DNA of 64,000 bases from Candidatus Sulfotelmatobacter sp. (GTDB taxonomy: Bacteria > Acidobacteriota > Terriglobia > Terriglobales > Acidobacteriaceae). The stretch lies in assembly GCA_017883385.1 (NCBI GenBank), contig JADGNQ010000010.1:18832-82831 (forward strand), read 5' to 3'. The position numbers and the translations under genes are program-made. Below, one piece after another: positions 55,396 through 63,479 of the stretch (positions are counted from its first letter, which is position 1; every line of letters starts with the position of its first letter). Under the pieces are notes generated by a model. It was not told where the DNA came from. It searched no databases and saw only the letters and a list, made by a program, of their open reading frames with translations.

Positions 55396-56493
55396 CTAAG
55401 ATGCCTCAGGATTGGGCAGCAGGAAATCGCGCACCAGACCGTCAAGATCGTGACAGGCGGTAACGAATTGCCGAAGGGTACGGACCGTTGGACCAAACAT
55501 GTCAAATTCCTGGGGTGTGAGGCCCTCTTCGGTATAGGCGCGGCGGAAGTCGGGGAATTTTCTGAACAGAGTTTCAATAACAACGGGTTGCACGGGCTCG
55601 TCAATACGCGGACGCACCTCAACGTCGCTGGCATTGAAGCGAACCTGCCATAAGTACGGCGGCGAAATAACAATGTCACCGCCGATTAACTCACTCCAGT
55701 GCATGTGATTGCGAAACGCAGCCGACAACAACCGAATGCGGTAACCGCGCTGGCGGAAGATCTGATACGTCTTCTTGAACACTGCCACCCCAGCCCATTC
55801 CAAATAGCCGGGATCGATCGCCACATCATTCTTCTCCACGAGAACTTTGAGCCAGTCATCGAGTCTGCCTACCATGATCGTGCATACCGGCCCCATCGAC
55901 GAGATTTCCTTTCCCTCCCGTTCGCGTCGCTTCAGTCCCCTCTCAACGGCCTCGGCCACGGCAATACATTGCGGCAGGGTAAAACACACGGTCGCGTTGA
56001 TGCTGATGCCCTGGTACGTCGCTTCCTCAATCGCTGGAATTCCCGCCTGAGTCACCGGAATCTTCACGATCATGTTGGGTGCGAGCCGGTTAAACTCGAT
56101 CGCCTGCTTCAGGATCGCGTCGCTGTTCCGAAATAGTCGTGGATCGGTCTGAATGGAGAGCCGGCCATTCTTGCCACAGTGCTCGTCGAAGATAGGCCTC
56201 AGCAACGCGGCCGCGTTTACGGAAATCTCACGGACCAACTGCCACGCGAGCTCATCCTCGGTTGCAGTCGGAAACTCTCTGATGAGCCCCTGAATCCGCG
56301 GCTTCCAGGCGTTAATCTCCTTTTTCAACACACCCAGCACAATCACTGGATTGCAGGTCGCTCCGACTGCACCGTGCTCGATTGAATAGCCCAGTTCCTG
56401 CACCGAGGCCGAATCATTCCACAAACAAGTAGGTGTGGATTGTGTCATCTTGTGCAGAGGGCTCTTGAATACTGAAGTTGTGGCCGTGGTCAC
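55396..56493 (-). CDS. Transaldolase-family protein of the inositol locus
   Basis: A 365-aa class I aldolase-type TIM barrel. GTG 56493 is preferred because GGAGG lies five bases upstream; the track ORF begins four codons earlier at a TTG. The transaldolase signature with Schiff-base lysine is NMIVKIPVTQAGIPAIEEA, and GISINATVCFTLPQCIAVAEA is the next conserved strand. GATCNPVIVLGVLKKE is also typical. It sits between iolG and lacI, where other bacteria have the aldolase iolJ. It may split 5-dehydro-2-deoxygluconate-6-phosphate or related intermediates, but ordinary transaldolase activity is possible too. Confidence 0.85.
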   Translation of the reverse strand: MTTATTSVFKSPLHKMTQSTPTCLWNDSASVQELGYSIEHGAVGATCNPVIVLGVLKKEINAWKPRIQGLIREFPTATEDELAWQLVREISVNAAALLRPIFDEHCGKNGRLSIQTDPRLFRNSDAILKQAIEFNRLAPNMIVKIPVTQAGIPAIEEATYQGISINATVCFTLPQCIAVAEAVERGLKRREREGKEISSMGPVCTIMVGRLDDWLKVLVEKNDVAIDPGYLEWAGVAVFKKTYQIFRQRGYRIRLLSAAFRNHMHWSELIGGDIVISPPYLWQVRFNASDVEVRPRIDEPVQPVVIETLFRKFPDFRRAYTEEGLTPQEFDMFGPTVRTLRQFVTACHDLDGLVRDFLLPNPEAS

Positions 56494-56535
56494 GCCTGCC
56501 TCCAATGAGTGTTCACAAAAGCGGTGGTTCGCGCC

Positions 56536-57567
56536 TCACGATGCCCCCGCGGAACCGCTAACTGACACCGCCGTCGCCTTCCCCTGCAAATGAGAAGTCT
56601 CTGCCGCCACCGCGATTGCCAGAGCTTTCAGTCCGTCTTCTCCGCCTACTCGAGGCTGACGATCTTTCAACATGGCATCCACAAAATCCTGGATCTGGGC
56701 CAGATACGCATCCGCAAACGTGGTTAGGAAATGGTCTGCAATCGGCTGCGTACTGCCGCGAGTCGTCAGAACAGTTGCCGGCGTTTGGTACAGACTTCCT
56801 ACGAGGATCGACCCCTTTGAACCAACAATTTCCGTACGCACGTCATACCCGTAAACCGCCTGTGAGTGCGATTCGATGTTGCCGATCGCGCCAGCGTGGA
56901 ATTTTAGGTTAACGACGCTCGCAACCACGTCGCCGAACTGCACCAGTTCGGGCCGGGTAGCCACAGTTGTATATGCGTGGACTTCCGCAACTTCATCCTG
57001 CATAAGCCAACGGGCCAGATCGAAGTCGTGGATGGTATTGGCATAGAACAACATTCCGCTTAGATTTGGCTGATAGGCGGAAAGCGGGGGACCGTCTTTG
57101 TCACGTCCGATCGATTTGAAAACTACTGGAACCCCAATCTCGCCCGCTTCAATGCGCTTCATGGCGGCGGAGTATGCGGGATCGTAGCGTCGCATGAAGC
57201 CGACCTGAAGACGCACGCCCGCCTTCGACACGGCGCCGAGCAGTTCATGGGCGTCGGACAGCGTGAGCGCAATCGGCTTCTCGCAGAGGATGTTTTTGCC
57301 CGCGGCTGCGGCGGTCTTGACGGCTGCTGCGTGGAACTTATCAGGAGTCGCGATGACTACGGCGTCCAGACCCTTGCACTCCAACATGGCGTCGAGGCTG
57401 CCATACGAATTCTCAATCTCCAGTTCCTCGGCCGTCCGGCGGGCGCGCTCCGCGGCTACATCCGCCACCGCCACGAGTCGGGCTTGCGGTACTAGTCGCC
57501 TAAGATTCTCGGCGTGGCGTCGTCCCATTTCTCCAACGCCCAAGACACCAACTCCCAGTTTCCGCAT
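56536..57567 (-). CDS. iolG: myo-inositol 2-dehydrogenase-like protein IolG
   Basis: A 343-aa NAD-dependent Gfo/Idh/MocA enzyme that oxidises myo-inositol to 2-keto-inosose. ATG 57567 is chosen with GAGAGG upstream; the track ORF starts 21 codons earlier, inside the iolE end. The Rossmann motif is GVGVLGVGEMGRRHAENL; the lysine motif is ILCEKPIAL; QVGFMRRYDPAY and NTIHDFDLARWL are typical of IolG, the second containing the catalytic His/Asp. Operon order iolE-iolG-tal-lacI supports the assignment. Scyllo-inositol or another cyclitol is possible as substrate. Confidence 0.9.
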   Translation of the reverse strand: MRKLGVGVLGVGEMGRRHAENLRRLVPQARLVAVADVAAERARRTAEELEIENSYGSLDAMLECKGLDAVVIATPDKFHAAAVKTAAAAGKNILCEKPIALTLSDAHELLGAVSKAGVRLQVGFMRRYDPAYSAAMKRIEAGEIGVPVVFKSIGRDKDGPPLSAYQPNLSGMLFYANTIHDFDLARWLMQDEVAEVHAYTTVATRPELVQFGDVVASVVNLKFHAGAIGNIESHSQAVYGYDVRTEIVGSKGSILVGSLYQTPATVLTTRGSTQPIADHFLTTFADAYLAQIQDFVDAMLKDRQPRVGGEDGLKALAIAVAAETSHLQGKATAVSVSGSAGAS

Positions 57568-57610
57568 CTCGCCTCTCGAAGAGCTCCAGTCTGTTCGGTT
57601 TTCGTCGGGA

Positions 57611-58552
57611 TCAGGACGCTGCCTTGCCATCGTCGACAGTGCTCACCACACCCCGCAAATACTTCAAACTTGCAGCCACGCTCTCCGCCGGGCGGACAGT
57701 CGGGTCGCCAAACTTTACATCCTGCTCTACAACCGACCATCCAGAGTAGCCGTTCTTCGCCAATGTTCGAAAGAAAGCGGAGAAATCGATATCACCCTGT
57801 CCGATCACCGTGAAAACTTTGCGCTCAATGGCTTCTTCGAACGTCCACTTGTGGCGTCGAGCCTCTTGCAGCACCGCCGCGTTGCAGTCCTTTATGTGTA
57901 CAAACCGCAGCCTGCTCTTATACTTTTCCGCTTCCCGCACCGAATCGCCCTGGCCATACACGCAATGCCCGGTATCCAGGCAAAGTCCGATGTTCGTGTG
58001 CGAGGTAGCATCGAAGAATCTCTCGCACTCATCGGGCGTTTCGACATACGTTGCGACATGCGGATGAAACACGAGATCCAGGCCGAATTCGTTCGCAACC
58101 TTCTCAGCCTCGGCAACAACCTTTCCTACGTAACGCCATTGCTCCCCACTCAAGCTGGGACAACCCGGATCGGAAGCCCGCCCGGAAAAAGCGTTGCGCT
58201 CCGCCGATTGATCGTCCGCCATCACAAGGAAGGGAGCCTTCAGGGCCGCGAGCAACTTGCCTACCTTGCGAATCCGCTCCAAGACCACCGCCCCAGCACC
58301 AGGGTCCCCCATCCTAACCGGCACAAAGGAACCCAGCAGTTCCAACTTTCGCTTTGCGAGTTGCGGTCGAAGAATCTCGGCATCGGTGGGAAAGAAGCCG
58401 TAGGGACCGAGTTCCGTTCCCGTATATCCGGCGTCCACCATCTCATCCAGCATCTTCTCGTAAGATTGCTCCCACGAGGGCCCGGGATAGTCCAGCACGC
58501 CCCAACTGTCGGGCGCCGAAGCAAAGAGGAACCGCACCTTCGATCCTTTCAT
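57611..58552 (-). CDS. iolE: Inosose dehydratase-like protein IolE
   Basis: A 313-aa TIM-barrel protein predicted to dehydrate 2-keto-myo-inositol to the trihydroxycyclohexane-dione used by IolD. It begins with FLFASAPDSWGVLDYP, the IolE-type strand, followed by YTGTELGPYGF. Metal-site motifs are VFHPHVATYVET, IGLCLDTGHCVYG, FVHIKDC and WSVVEQD. Xylose-isomerase-like epimerases share the fold, so specificity rests on the APDSWG and CLDTGH motifs and on operon context. It is the first gene of the minus-strand iol transcript. Two operator-like sites and a strong promoter lie upstream. Confidence 0.9.
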   Translation of the reverse strand: MKGSKVRFLFASAPDSWGVLDYPGPSWEQSYEKMLDEMVDAGYTGTELGPYGFFPTDAEILRPQLAKRKLELLGSFVPVRMGDPGAGAVVLERIRKVGKLLAALKAPFLVMADDQSAERNAFSGRASDPGCPSLSGEQWRYVGKVVAEAEKVANEFGLDLVFHPHVATYVETPDECERFFDATSHTNIGLCLDTGHCVYGQGDSVREAEKYKSRLRFVHIKDCNAAVLQEARRHKWTFEEAIERKVFTVIGQGDIDFSAFFRTLAKNGYSGWSVVEQDVKFGDPTVRPAESVAASLKYLRGVVSTVDDGKAAS

Positions 58553-58585
58553 GTGTTTCTTTCGATGGCCAAGATGCCCAGCAGT

Positions 58586-58599
58586 TCTAAACGATTATC
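58586..58599. promoter_or_regulatory. LacI-type operator 1 upstream of iolE
   Basis: TCTAAACGATTATC lies eight bases downstream of the minus-strand -10 box of iolE. Its first eleven bases match the iolB site on the opposite strand. Confidence 0.6.
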
Positions 58600-58606
58600 G
58601 ACGTTG

Positions 58607-58636
58607 CTTATAATCGTTAACCTGGTGCGTTGTCAA
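58607..58636 (-). promoter_or_regulatory. Predicted promoter of iolE-iolG-tal-lacI
   Basis: On the minus strand: TTGACA (58636-58631), 18-base spacer, TATAAG (58612-58607). Two near-consensus boxes and the same spacing as the TonB receptor promoter at 49740. Confidence 0.65.
58611..58621. promoter_or_regulatory. LacI-type operator 2, inside the iolE promoter spacer
   Basis: TAATCGTTAAC resembles the GH3 operator (AATCGTTAACG on its minus strand). It overlaps the -10 box and the spacer, so binding would block polymerase directly. Confidence 0.5.
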
Positions 58637-58773
58637 GTAGACATAGGCATTCTTACACAAATAGCCCTAACACAAAACAGACGGTCTTAACTCGCATATT
58701 CACTTCATGCTAATCGCTTAGCACAAACGCCAGTGCGGCCAGACACCAGCTTCCCCACAAAAGCGACTTTGCG

Positions 58774-60813
58774 TCACCATACTCCAACGCGATCTTCGGA
58801 CTTCAGGTAGAGCTTGTCGCCAGGTGCGATCTCGTAGGCTTTGTACCACGATTCTACATTCCGCACCGTGTCGCTTCGGTATTCGCCGGGTGGATGGTTG
58901 TCCGTTGCGATCTGCCGGCGGAGCACGGTTTCGCCCTGGACCTTCCGCCATCTCTGAGCGAACGCCAGGAAAAACCGCTGTTCCCCACTGAGGCCGCCGA
59001 TCACGACGTCGGTCTTGCCTTTCAGTGAGAGGACGTAGGCGTCATGCGCCACCAGCAATCCCGCCAGGTCGGCGATATTTTCATTCAGGACTTGCTTGCC
59101 GTGGACACAGAGATCGGAAAAGGGGCAGTACTTGTCAAATTGCGTCACCAGCGTTGCCGCCGCCGCGTGGTATTTCGCCGAGTCTTCCGCGGTCCACCAA
59201 TGGACGAGGCGGCCTTGAGAATCGTACATGTTGCCGAGTTCGTCGAAGCTATGGCTGATCTCATGGGCGATGCCGGCGCCGGCGGAGCCATAGTTGGAGG
59301 CGGCGTCCCCTTGGCTGTCGAAATAAGGAGGCTGCAAGATGCCGGCCGAGAAAAATTCGGAATTGGGGCTGAACACAATGACGGCGCCGACGACTTGCGG
59401 ATCGATTCTCCACTCGGCCGGATCGGCTGGTTGTTTCAGCTTCGCCAAGTTGCGCAAACGATTGAAGGCTTCGGCCCGGCGCATGTTACCGAAGGCGTCG
59501 CCGCGCATGACCTCAAGCCTCGAATAATCGATCCATGTGTCAGGGTAGCCGACGCCTATCGTAAGTGCGTCAAGCTTCGCCAATGCTTTTTTCTTTGTCT
59601 CCGCTGACATCCAGCTGAGATTTGCAATGCGGGCGTGATAGGCGCCGATCAGGTCGGCGACCATGGCCTGCGCTTTGGTCTTAGCCTCGGGCGGGAAATA
59701 ACGTTGCGTATAGAGTTGGCCGACCGCCTGGCCGAGAGCGCCGTTGGTGGCGGTGATGGCGTCCTTGCTGCGATCCGGCATCTGCCGTGTACCGGACAGG
59801 ATCGTGCCGTAGAAGGCGAAATCTTCGGTCGCCACGGACTTGGGTAATACGCAGGCGTAATGTTCGATAAGGTGAAACCTCAGATAGTCTCTCCACAGAT
59901 CGATGCTCTCACTGCCCACGAGCGCGGAAGTGCCTGTAAGCGCTGACGGCTGCCAAACGATGAATTCAGGCTGATCGGTGACTCCGGCTGACGTAAAGTA
60001 AGCGTTCCAATCGATGCCCGGCGCCTTGATGTTGAAGTCGGCCCGTTTCCATGGATTGTTCTGCTTGAAGACATCACCGGCGTCGGCGTCTGGCGCGCGA
60101 GCCTGCGCGATGCGAACTTCGAGTGCCAGGATGCGCGCCGCCCTGCTCTCCGAGTCTGCAAGGCCTACCCGTTTCAGGATGGTTGCAATGTGAGCCTGAT
60201 ACTGTGCGCGCAACTCGGCCATTTTTGGCGACGGGTCGATGTAGTCGTCGCGATCGGGCATGCCCAACCCGCCCTGCAATAGATGGAAAACATAGCGCTC
60301 CGAATCCCTGAAACCTTGATTGACCCACACGCCGAAGATATGGTCAGCGTTGGCAGTGAGCCCGTCAACCTCACTATTTAAGGTGGTACCAAGATAAGCC
60401 GACAGCGACGTTCTGTTTGAGATCGCTGAGATTGTGGCCATCTCGTCGGCCAGAGGTGTCATCCCCTTCGCCTCGATTGCGTTCTCGTCCATGAAGCTGA
60501 CGTAGTAGTCGCCAACCTTCTGCGCAACGCTACCTGCGGCAGGCCTGGCTGCGGCTGCTTCTTGAATGAGATTGCGCACTCGCTCGCTCGTCTTCTCCAT
60601 CAACATGGCGCTAGTGCCGTAGTTCGACTGACCAACGGGAACCGCTGCCGTCCTGAGCCAGCCCCCATTGGCAAACCGGTAGAAGTCGTCACCTGGCCTG
60701 ACGGAACGATCCATGTCCTGCGTGTTCACATTTTGAGCGACAGCAGCACGCGCCGGACCCAGGGAAACCGCGAAAGAGAAGATAGCGAACGTCGTAGTGC
60801 GAAGAAGAGTCAT
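58774..60813 (-). CDS. M13 family zinc metallopeptidase (PepO/neprilysin-like)
   Basis: A 679-aa exported oligopeptidase. Signal peptide 1-26, then the M13 N-terminal helical domain (MDRSVRPGDDFYRFANGGWL at the start). The catalytic domain has HEISH (about 517-521, the HExxH zinc motif) in GAGIAHEISHSFDELGNMYD, and NENIADLAGL with the third zinc ligand. AAGGA precedes the ATG. The ending is IAPGDKLYLKSEDRVGVW, close to the usual ...RVxVW terminus. Monocistronic as far as can be seen and unrelated to the inositol genes. Confidence 0.95.
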   Translation of the reverse strand: MTLLRTTTFAIFSFAVSLGPARAAVAQNVNTQDMDRSVRPGDDFYRFANGGWLRTAAVPVGQSNYGTSAMLMEKTSERVRNLIQEAAAARPAAGSVAQKVGDYYVSFMDENAIEAKGMTPLADEMATISAISNRTSLSAYLGTTLNSEVDGLTANADHIFGVWVNQGFRDSERYVFHLLQGGLGMPDRDDYIDPSPKMAELRAQYQAHIATILKRVGLADSESRAARILALEVRIAQARAPDADAGDVFKQNNPWKRADFNIKAPGIDWNAYFTSAGVTDQPEFIVWQPSALTGTSALVGSESIDLWRDYLRFHLIEHYACVLPKSVATEDFAFYGTILSGTRQMPDRSKDAITATNGALGQAVGQLYTQRYFPPEAKTKAQAMVADLIGAYHARIANLSWMSAETKKKALAKLDALTIGVGYPDTWIDYSRLEVMRGDAFGNMRRAEAFNRLRNLAKLKQPADPAEWRIDPQVVGAVIVFSPNSEFFSAGILQPPYFDSQGDAASNYGSAGAGIAHEISHSFDELGNMYDSQGRLVHWWTAEDSAKYHAAAATLVTQFDKYCPFSDLCVHGKQVLNENIADLAGLLVAHDAYVLSLKGKTDVVIGGLSGEQRFFLAFAQRWRKVQGETVLRRQIATDNHPPGEYRSDTVRNVESWYKAYEIAPGDKLYLKSEDRVGVW

Positions 60814-60892
60814 GGAGGTCCTTAAGGGTTGTCGGATCGGACTCCGCAGATAACCTGGATATGTTGCACCGCATACTCGCCGCCGCTGACCG

Positions 60893-62422
60893 CTACACGA
60901 CTATTGAAACGGGCCGATAAGGCACGGCGATTGCCGCTGCTATTTTTGGACTCTTGCCAGGAGCAGGCCGACTTTCGCGATTTGGATATTGGCTGCAGAT
61001 ACTCCAGAGATACATGGCGGCGTAAGCGCGCCAAGGCCTCCATGCTTCGGCGCGTAGCTCCAGATCGCGAGAGTTTTCAAGGGCCATCGCGCGCAAGAGC
61101 CCGAGATCGCTGGAGGGAAAGGCATCGGGTTCCCCTAACGCCCGCATCGCCACGTATTGCGCGGTCCACTTCCCAATGCCGGGGATTTCGCAGAGGCGGG
61201 TCAGAAACGATTCGGAGCCAGGGCCTGCCCCAAAGTTGATCCGTCCGCTGCAAACTGCGCCAGCCAGGGCCCGAATGGTTCCGACTCGCGCCCCCGTCAG
61301 CCCGATGTCGCCGAGCGGCGCGCTGGCGAGAACCTCAGGCACAGGAAAAATGTGAGTGAGGCCCGCCGCCCCGCAAAAGGGCTTTCCGAAGCGGCTCGCC
61401 ATACGGCCAGCCATGGCCGTCGCACCTTTAACCGTGATCTGTTGGCCGAGAATTGCGCGCACGGCAAGTTCGAAGCCGTCCCAACAGCCTGGCACTCGAA
61501 CCCCGGGATCGGCTTCAACCCTCGCATGCAGGAGGGGATCGCTTCTGAGATTTTGCACGATGGCCGACCAGTCCGCGTTCAAATCGAACATCGCGCGGAC
61601 ACGTTCCACTATAAGGAACAGCGACTGGGGATCGCCGAAAGCAATCCGCAAAAGCAGCGCATCGCGTCCATCGGCAGGAGAGACTTCGAAATAGCCCTCC
61701 TTGCCGAGCAAAGAAATGGTGCGTCGATACTTGCCATCTTCCACAACCTCGACACCCGGGGTAGCTCGCGCGGCCAAAAAGTCCAATATGCCCTGCCAGT
61801 GGTACGGTGGCCGGAAATGCAGGTGGAAGACGTAGTGATGATCAGTTCGGATCTCCGTCTGTCGCGCCAGCTTCCGAATTTGAGTGGGCGTTCGATGATA
61901 GACCTTGCGGATGCCTGCGTTGAATCGCCGTACACAGCCGAATCCCGAGGCCAGCGCAACCTGATTCATTGGCAGTTTCGTTTCGTCGATCAGCTTTTTC
62001 GCGAAATGTAGACGGCGCGTTTGAGCCACTGCAATCGGGGTAGCGCCCAGATGTTTCAAAAACAAGCGCCGCAGGTGCCGCGCTCCAACTCCCAATCGCT
62101 CCGCTAGAACCTCTACTCCTCCGTCCTCCAGTCCACTCTCGCCGATCAAACGCAACGCTCGTGAGACTGTGTTCGAGGTTCCCAACCACGCCGGCGTTCC
62201 GGGTGAACTCTCCGGACGGCAGCGCAAGCAGGGGCGAAAGCCGGCTTCTGCCGCGGCGGCCGCACTTGGAAAATAACGAACGTTCTTTTCTTTCGCGGTA
62301 GGAGCTGGACAAATCGAGCGGCAATAAACGCCGCTCCCGACGACGCCAATAAAGAACTTGCCGTCGAAGCGGGGATCGCGCGTCAGCCGGGCCCGCGAAC
62401 ACACCTGCAAATCGAGTGTCAT
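60893..62422 (-). CDS. alkA: Ada-type regulator fused to DNA-3-methyladenine glycosylase (AlkA)
   Basis: A 509-aa alkylation-repair protein. Residues 1-75 are the Ada zinc domain, whose cysteines (34, 38, 65, 68; GVYCRSIC and CLRC) take methyl from DNA phosphotriesters. An AraC-type helix-turn-helix follows (about 80-190, RLGVGARHLRRLFLKHLG). The rest is AlkA: an N-terminal domain, then the HhH-GPD glycosylase with PGIGKWTAQYVAMRALG and catalytic Asp439 in AFPSSDLGLL. No Ogt methyltransferase domain is present. Such fusions are known in Actinobacteria and others. Probably self-induced by DNA methylation. Confidence 0.94.
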   Translation of the reverse strand: MTLDLQVCSRARLTRDPRFDGKFFIGVVGSGVYCRSICPAPTAKEKNVRYFPSAAAAAEAGFRPCLRCRPESSPGTPAWLGTSNTVSRALRLIGESGLEDGGVEVLAERLGVGARHLRRLFLKHLGATPIAVAQTRRLHFAKKLIDETKLPMNQVALASGFGCVRRFNAGIRKVYHRTPTQIRKLARQTEIRTDHHYVFHLHFRPPYHWQGILDFLAARATPGVEVVEDGKYRRTISLLGKEGYFEVSPADGRDALLLRIAFGDPQSLFLIVERVRAMFDLNADWSAIVQNLRSDPLLHARVEADPGVRVPGCWDGFELAVRAILGQQITVKGATAMAGRMASRFGKPFCGAAGLTHIFPVPEVLASAPLGDIGLTGARVGTIRALAGAVCSGRINFGAGPGSESFLTRLCEIPGIGKWTAQYVAMRALGEPDAFPSSDLGLLRAMALENSRDLELRAEAWRPWRAYAAMYLWSICSQYPNRESRPAPGKSPKIAAAIAVPYRPVSIVV

Positions 62423-62699
62423 CTCTTCGGTCTTACTTCTTGCCCTTTTCCACCCAAATCATAGCCCACTCTTTCCAACGTTCTAGACGTTTTCGGACTG
62501 CAATCTACTGGTCGTCACAAAGAACAGGAACCAGGTCCGCAAACGTCCAGTGCACGGGATTCATGTCCGCGAGCGTCCATTTCGCCACCGTCAATTTCGC
62601 TATGGTGGGACTGCATTCCGGAAAACTCCGGATCAAAGTCGGGCGACATTCGAATCTACTGGACGGTTCGCTAGAAATTCCTCGTATCCGGAATGTGCC

Positions 62700-62981
62700 A
62701 TGGCTCCCCGTGTTCGCCACTGCGTCGAGTGCCCCAAATGCCGTACAAGATACCTGCTTGGCTGCAGACCATATCGTAACGGGTCGTTCTTGATGCCATT
62801 GATGGAAGGCCTTACAGATGAATGGACGTTGTATTGTTCCTGCGGCAGTCCCCATTTTCCCAGCCGATGGAATTGGAGCGAATTGAAACGGTATGCGATT
62901 CCAACTCAGGCACACGAGCGCGGTTATGGCCCACCGGAGGAGATCCTGCCCTTGAGCGGAAGATCGCGGCTCTCACCGTAG
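62700..62981 (+). CDS. Small cysteine-motif protein, function unknown
   Basis: A 93-aa protein read from an internal ATG of the longer track frame. It has two cysteine pairs, CVECPKC near the start and LYCSCGSP in the middle, suggesting a zinc-binding knuckle, and the run WNWSELKRYAIPTQAHERGY that reads as real protein. I recall similar short proteins from Acidobacteria but cannot name the family. The stretch before Met (62550-62699) looks non-coding. The Shine-Dalgarno is weak. Confidence 0.5.
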   Translation: MAPRVRHCVECPKCRTRYLLGCRPYRNGSFLMPLMEGLTDEWTLYCSCGSPHFPSRWNWSELKRYAIPTQAHERGYGPPEEILPLSGRSRLSP

Positions 62982-63479
62982 GCGCGACTGGCGATCCGGA
63001 AACCATTCTGGGCCCCAAGTCGGCTTGGGGAAACCTGCGGACGCCCTATATGCAGCAGTGGCACTCATGCACAAGGAAAGCAAAGATAATAAATCGTAAT
63101 ATAACGAAAGCATCCCGAAGTCAAGACCTTTTGGCTTTCACGAGAGATGCCGTCAAGTACGTCCTCCCTCTTTACGGGGCTATTCCAAATTGCCGTCACC
63201 TTGGCATTAGTCATACCAATGCCTTTAGACAAAGTTTGATTTCGGGACTTTCCATTGCGAGGACTTAATCTACGAGCGACTCGTCACGTTCAGGATAATC
63301 ACATGGCTCAGGCGCTCGTCAGCAGCGTTCTGAAGCAGAATGATGGTTTAGTCCTTGCTGCTCACAGCCAGGCTAGTCCCGCGAGGTCGTAGGTGGAAAC
63401 ACGCCCATTCGCTCCTCCAATTCTGCCCAGGCATGTGCCCAGTTCGAATCGATTCAGCATCTGGAAACTGCGTGTTGAA
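62982..63479. other. Intergenic region with no recognisable gene
   Basis: About 500 bases with a lower-GC patch near 63080-63120. The ORF at 62822-63268 reads like shadow sequence and is not called. No RNA gene or repeat was seen. Confidence 0.4.

Noticed and set aside
57263-58690. 475-aa plus-strand ORF over iolG/iolE
   Set aside because: It is the mirror of two strongly recognisable minus-strand genes, and its translation is Ser/Arg-rich with no motif.
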